From Taeniopygia guttata (lineage: Eukaryota; Chordata; Aves; Passeriformes; Estrildidae): a stretch of 64,000 nucleotides of DNA. The translations under genes and the position numbers were made by a program. The first letter of the stretch is position 1. Each line of letters begins with the position of its first letter. Shown here in pieces: positions 61,097 through 64,000 of this stretch. Below the pieces are notes generated by a model. It worked only from the letters and a program-made list of their open reading frames with translations. It made no database searches and was not told the origin of the DNA. The stretch covers positions 5,329,501 through 5,393,500 of the forward strand of contig NC_133028.1 in assembly GCF_048771995.1 (NCBI RefSeq), given 5' to 3'.

Positions 61097-61289
61097 GCGC
61101 GCTTCCCGCCCGACGCCTCCATTCCGCTCCGGCCCGGGGGGAGCCACTCTGTGCTCCTCCCCCCCCCCTCCCCCCCCGCGCCGGGTGGTGCGCGCCGCTG
61201 GCCCCGCCCTGCCGGCGCCGAGGAACAGCCACGTCTCCAGCCCGGCCGAGGAAGGGGCGGGGCCGCGCCGCCCGCGCGCCAGCCGGCAG

Positions 61290-61485
61290 CCAATCGGCGA
61301 GCGGGCCGGTGAATCATGCGCTCGGCGATTGGCCGGCGCGGCGGTAGAGGAGGGGGAGAGAGCGGCGTGGCTCCGATTGGCCCGGCGGGCTCTGTTGACA
61401 AACACCCAGCTTCTCCCCGCCCCCCGCCGCCGGGCGCGCCAATCGCGAGGAAGCGGCGGGTTGAGCGGCGTGGCGGCCGACCAAT
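61290..61485. promoter_or_regulatory. Cluster of five CCAAT boxes (NF-Y type)
   Basis: CCAAT forward at 61290-61294, 61439-61443 and 61481-61485; reversed (ATTGG) at 61328-61332 and 61376-61380. They lie 185-380 bp upstream of the EIF2AK3 ATG. NF-Y clusters are common in stress-gene promoters. A CCACG follows the third box (61376-61380) on the minus strand after 5 bp, not the 9 bp of a true ERSE. Confidence 0.65.
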
Positions 61486-61628
61486 GGGGTGCGCGTCCGC
61501 TTGGCAGGGGCGGGTGCGCGCGGGGTGCCGGTACGTGGCGGGGCGGGCGTGGCGCGGCGGGCAGGGCTGCGCGCGCGGCGGGCGCCCATTCTGTGGCGGC
61601 GACGGCGGCGGCAGCGAGAGCGGCGTTC

Positions 61629-61637
61629 ATGTCCTAA
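61629..61637 (+). other. Two-codon upstream ORF before EIF2AK3
   Basis: ATG TCC TAA in a weak context (T at -3), ending 33 nt before the main ATG. It acts only if transcription starts upstream, which the CCAAT positions suggest. Confidence 0.5.
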
Positions 61638-61670
61638 CGGGTGGCGGCGGCGGGCGAGCCGGGCCCCTCC

Positions 61671-61933
61671 ATGCGGGGGCCGCGGGGCCGCAGCGCTCTG
61701 GCCGCCTTCGCGTTGTTGGTGCTGCTCGGGGTAGCGGCGGGCGGCCCGGAGCCGCCGCCGAGCGATGCCGCGGCTGTGGAGGCCGCGTTCGGGCTGGGGG
61801 CGGCTGCCGCTCCCGCCGCTCTGCCCGCTGGTTCCGCGGACGTGACGGTGGAGGATGATGAGGGCGGCGTGGCCCCTGCAGCGCCCGGAGAGCCGGACGC
61901 TGAGGGCAGCGGAGAGGCCCGGCCCGGCAGCAG
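61671..61933 (+). CDS. EIF2AK3: EIF2AK3 (PERK) exon 1, N-terminal part only
   Basis: ATG at 61671 and donor CAG|GTGAGC at 61933/61934 enclose 87 codons plus two bases. PERK is a type I ER membrane kinase that phosphorylates eIF2alpha when unfolded proteins load its lumenal domain. The translation starts with a signal peptide (SALAAFALLVLLGVAAG). It then carries AAAVEAAFGLGAAAAP and DVTVEDDE, which match human EIF2AK3 EAAFGLGAAAAP and EVTVEDAE. The exon ends RPGS, where human continues RPRGRSLVII. The lumenal beta-propeller, membrane segment and kinase domain are encoded by later exons beyond the window. An in-frame GTG at 61641 would add 10 residues but has no support. Confidence 0.93.
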
Positions 61934-64000
61934 GTGAGCGGGGGAGGGCGGTGACGGGGCTGAAGGGAGAGTGCGGGGTCGGCGTCTGCGGTGAGGGTCG
62001 TGCCTGGGGCTGGCTGGGGAGAGTGTCGGGGACTGGGATGGCTGTGGGGGCTGGGGTACCTGAGGGGGGTCGGTGCGGGGCGGCTGAGGTGGGGTCAGTG
62101 CGTGAGGGGGCTGAGGAGTGTCGGGAATCAGTGCCTGGGTCTGATGAGGGGATGTCAGGGACTGGGATGGCAGTCGGTGTCTGGGACCGGGCTGGGGCTC
62201 CGTGGTCTCAGCGGGACGTGCTGGGGAGGGGGCTCGGCTCGGTGTGGGGGTGCTGGGCGGGGGTCCGCCCTCAGGGGAGAAGGGAGCCGTGTCCGGGGTG
62301 CTGCGGGAGAACACGATTGTGTCCAGGCTGGGAATCGGCAGCTAGGGGTGTTGGGGAGGGGGCAGTGCGTGGGAAAAGGGCTGCAGCATCCCGGGGGTCG
62401 TGTGTGGGGAAGGGACCGTGCCGGAGTGGCCTCGGACGGGGATAGCGCTGGGATGGGTCGGGAGTGTTGGAGAGGGGAGGAGGGGGAGTTGCGCTGTAGG
62501 GTTATCGTAGGTGAATAGTGCTTGGGAAAGCGGTGAAATAAGAGTGTCGCAGGCTGGTGCGTGGGACAGGACTCTTGGGAAGTGTCCCAAGGCCGGAGGA
62601 GAGGTGCAGGGAGAAGAGGTGAGCCCCGCGATGGGGTTGGAGTGGCGCTACAGGGACAGGCTGGGCCGAGGGAGAGGCAGTGACAGTGAGGAAAAGGAAC
62701 TTCGGGACCTCGCCAGCGCTGAGGTGCTTGTTCTTCACGCCGCTGTTAGAAGGAGAAAGGGTGTCTTAGTTCTTAGACAAACAAGCTGACGGATGTCGCG
62801 CTATGTGACATCTGTCCCGTCTGCTTACCCTGCTAATACCACGTCTCGATCCCTTCCTTGCCTTGGTCGCAGGTGGCAGTTCTGTGCCTGCGGGAAGGAG
62901 ACCCTAAAGCATCTGGAGTCTAAACTCTTCCCAACACCCGCAGCTCACAGTTGTTCAGAGCACGCTGTCCTTTTCTGTCATCGTTTTGTTTTAAAGAGAA
63001 TGCAGTTTTCCCCGAGTACTTAACTGTCTGCTCAGCGCAGACACTGGGGTGTGCCTGAGGGGAAGCCAAACATGCTAGGCAAATTGATGAACAAGTTTCA
63101 GAATATAAGAAGGGGGAATAAAATTTTTAATAACTGCGTGTGGCAGGAAGCTCCGGCAAAAGGAAGACTTAGATGAATGACTCAAGTGCAGAAATGTTAC
63201 TGAGCTGATTCCAGTCTGTTTCTGAATTGGCTGATAACGAAGAGATGATAAGCCACAGACAGAGTTCAAAGCAAGAACAGCATGACTAAATGCCTGCTGT
63301 ATTTGAAAACATGAAAATGAATAGCTGAAATCTTGTTCTTAGTATGCCCAAGCATTCACTTAAAACAAGAAACCTGCTGATAACTTGGCACCCTGTTTTC
63401 TTAGGGGACAGTCTCACCAGTTAGCAACAAGATCGTTCTTATGTGTTTCAGGTGATCAAAATACCACCTGGTTTATTGCAGTTCTACTGTATTCAGTTTT
63501 TGATAAGACCCTTGTTTATTTAGTCTAGGAAATTTTTAAAAATATATTTTCTGTTTGCCTTCTACAGCTAAGTGGAATACACTAAAGATGTTCAATGTAG
63601 TAAATTAAGGCTGAGATTAAATGTAGCTGCTCTGTAATTGATTAACATGTAGGAACAGATTTGCTGTCATCAAATAAAAATAGAATGGCTGCCTGGCCAT
63701 AGTGTTTGCATGCATTTATTTTTTTGATCTGTGTTTCTGAGATTTCCACTCATCTCAGCTAATTGTTCTTCAGCAACACACAGGCAATATAGAGGTCAAT
63801 ATAATCTGGAAAAAAAAAGGAACAAAACCAAAACTCGACCTATCTTTGCTGTAAGCAACTTAATATAATAATCTTGGTTTGAAGATTTCTTTTTCTAAAA
63901 GAAAATAGGAGTATTGGTGATCTACTGTGCTCTTTACATACAGACATGCAGGGTTTGCTGTTGGAATGCTGCTTAGAGTTCAACTTTAACAAACAGCCAC
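61934..64000 (+). other. EIF2AK3: EIF2AK3 intron 1 (partial)
   Basis: Starts GTGAGC. It is GC-rich to about 62520, then AT-rich. Exon 2 (expected to begin LVIISTLDGR) is not found before the window ends. No repeat family was recognised. Confidence 0.8.

Larger units (their letters stand above)
61060..62520 (+). promoter_or_regulatory. EIF2AK3: EIF2AK3 CpG island and promoter
   Basis: Very GC- and CpG-rich, in sharp contrast to the AT-rich LTR at its left edge. It has a C-run block (61157-61180), five CCAAT boxes in 200 bp, and no TATA box. It covers exon 1 and the first part of intron 1. Confidence 0.85.

Noticed and set aside
61079-62518. Long frames on both strands across the EIF2AK3 CpG island
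   Set aside because: GC-rich composition removes stops. Only 61671-61933 shows homology and a proper splice donor.

Overview
The window is vertebrate nuclear DNA, almost certainly from a bird and probably a passerine. The evidence is three intron-containing genes with clear vertebrate orthologues, about twenty CR1 LINE fragments with the typical avian 3' end, and several solo LTRs that resemble songbird endogenous-retrovirus families. The bird and passerine assignment is inferred from the repeats and from memory of their families; no search was run.

Layout. 3.47-18.52 kb: SUCLG1 on the minus strand. All nine coding exons can be placed base by base and give an intact 331-residue mitochondrial succinyl-CoA ligase alpha subunit. 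18.0-20.6 kb: SUCLG1 CpG-rich promoter, then a solo LTR ending only 195 bp upstream of the start codon and in the same orientation, a second LTR piece, and tail-to-tail CR1 copies. 20.6-37 kb: intergenic. It holds scattered CR1, a possible unrecognised two-exon gene at 30.7-31.7 kb, two unrecognised ORFs (26.2-26.6 and 32.6-33.2 kb), and an AT-rich stretch at 33.2-35.2 kb. 38.09-54.34 kb: RPIA on the minus strand, nine coding exons, intact, 277 residues from the upstream ATG or 235 from a second ATG with a stronger context. RPIA intron 1 begins inside a 1.2 kb GC-rich minisatellite, intron 5 begins at a (GACA)n tract, and intron 8 holds a complete solo LTR. 54.5-60.4 kb: intergenic, with old CR1 sequence including a recognisable reverse-transcriptase FADD motif. 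60.3-61.1 kb: LTR sequence next to the EIF2AK3 CpG island. 61.67-61.93 kb: exon 1 of EIF2AK3 (PERK) on the plus strand; intron 1 runs off the right edge.

The three genes do not form a pathway. SUCLG1 acts in the TCA cycle, RPIA in the pentose phosphate pathway, and EIF2AK3 encodes the ER-stress kinase. RPIA and EIF2AK3 are divergent neighbours, as in mammals. In mammals the immunoglobulin kappa locus lies beyond RPIA. Here the next gene is SUCLG1, about 19 kb away, and no immunoglobulin segment was recognised, which fits the known absence of kappa in birds. The most useful leads are the LTR insertions beside two housekeeping promoters, the two start codons of RPIA, a two-codon upstream ORF before PERK, and the unrecognised gene at 30.7 kb.
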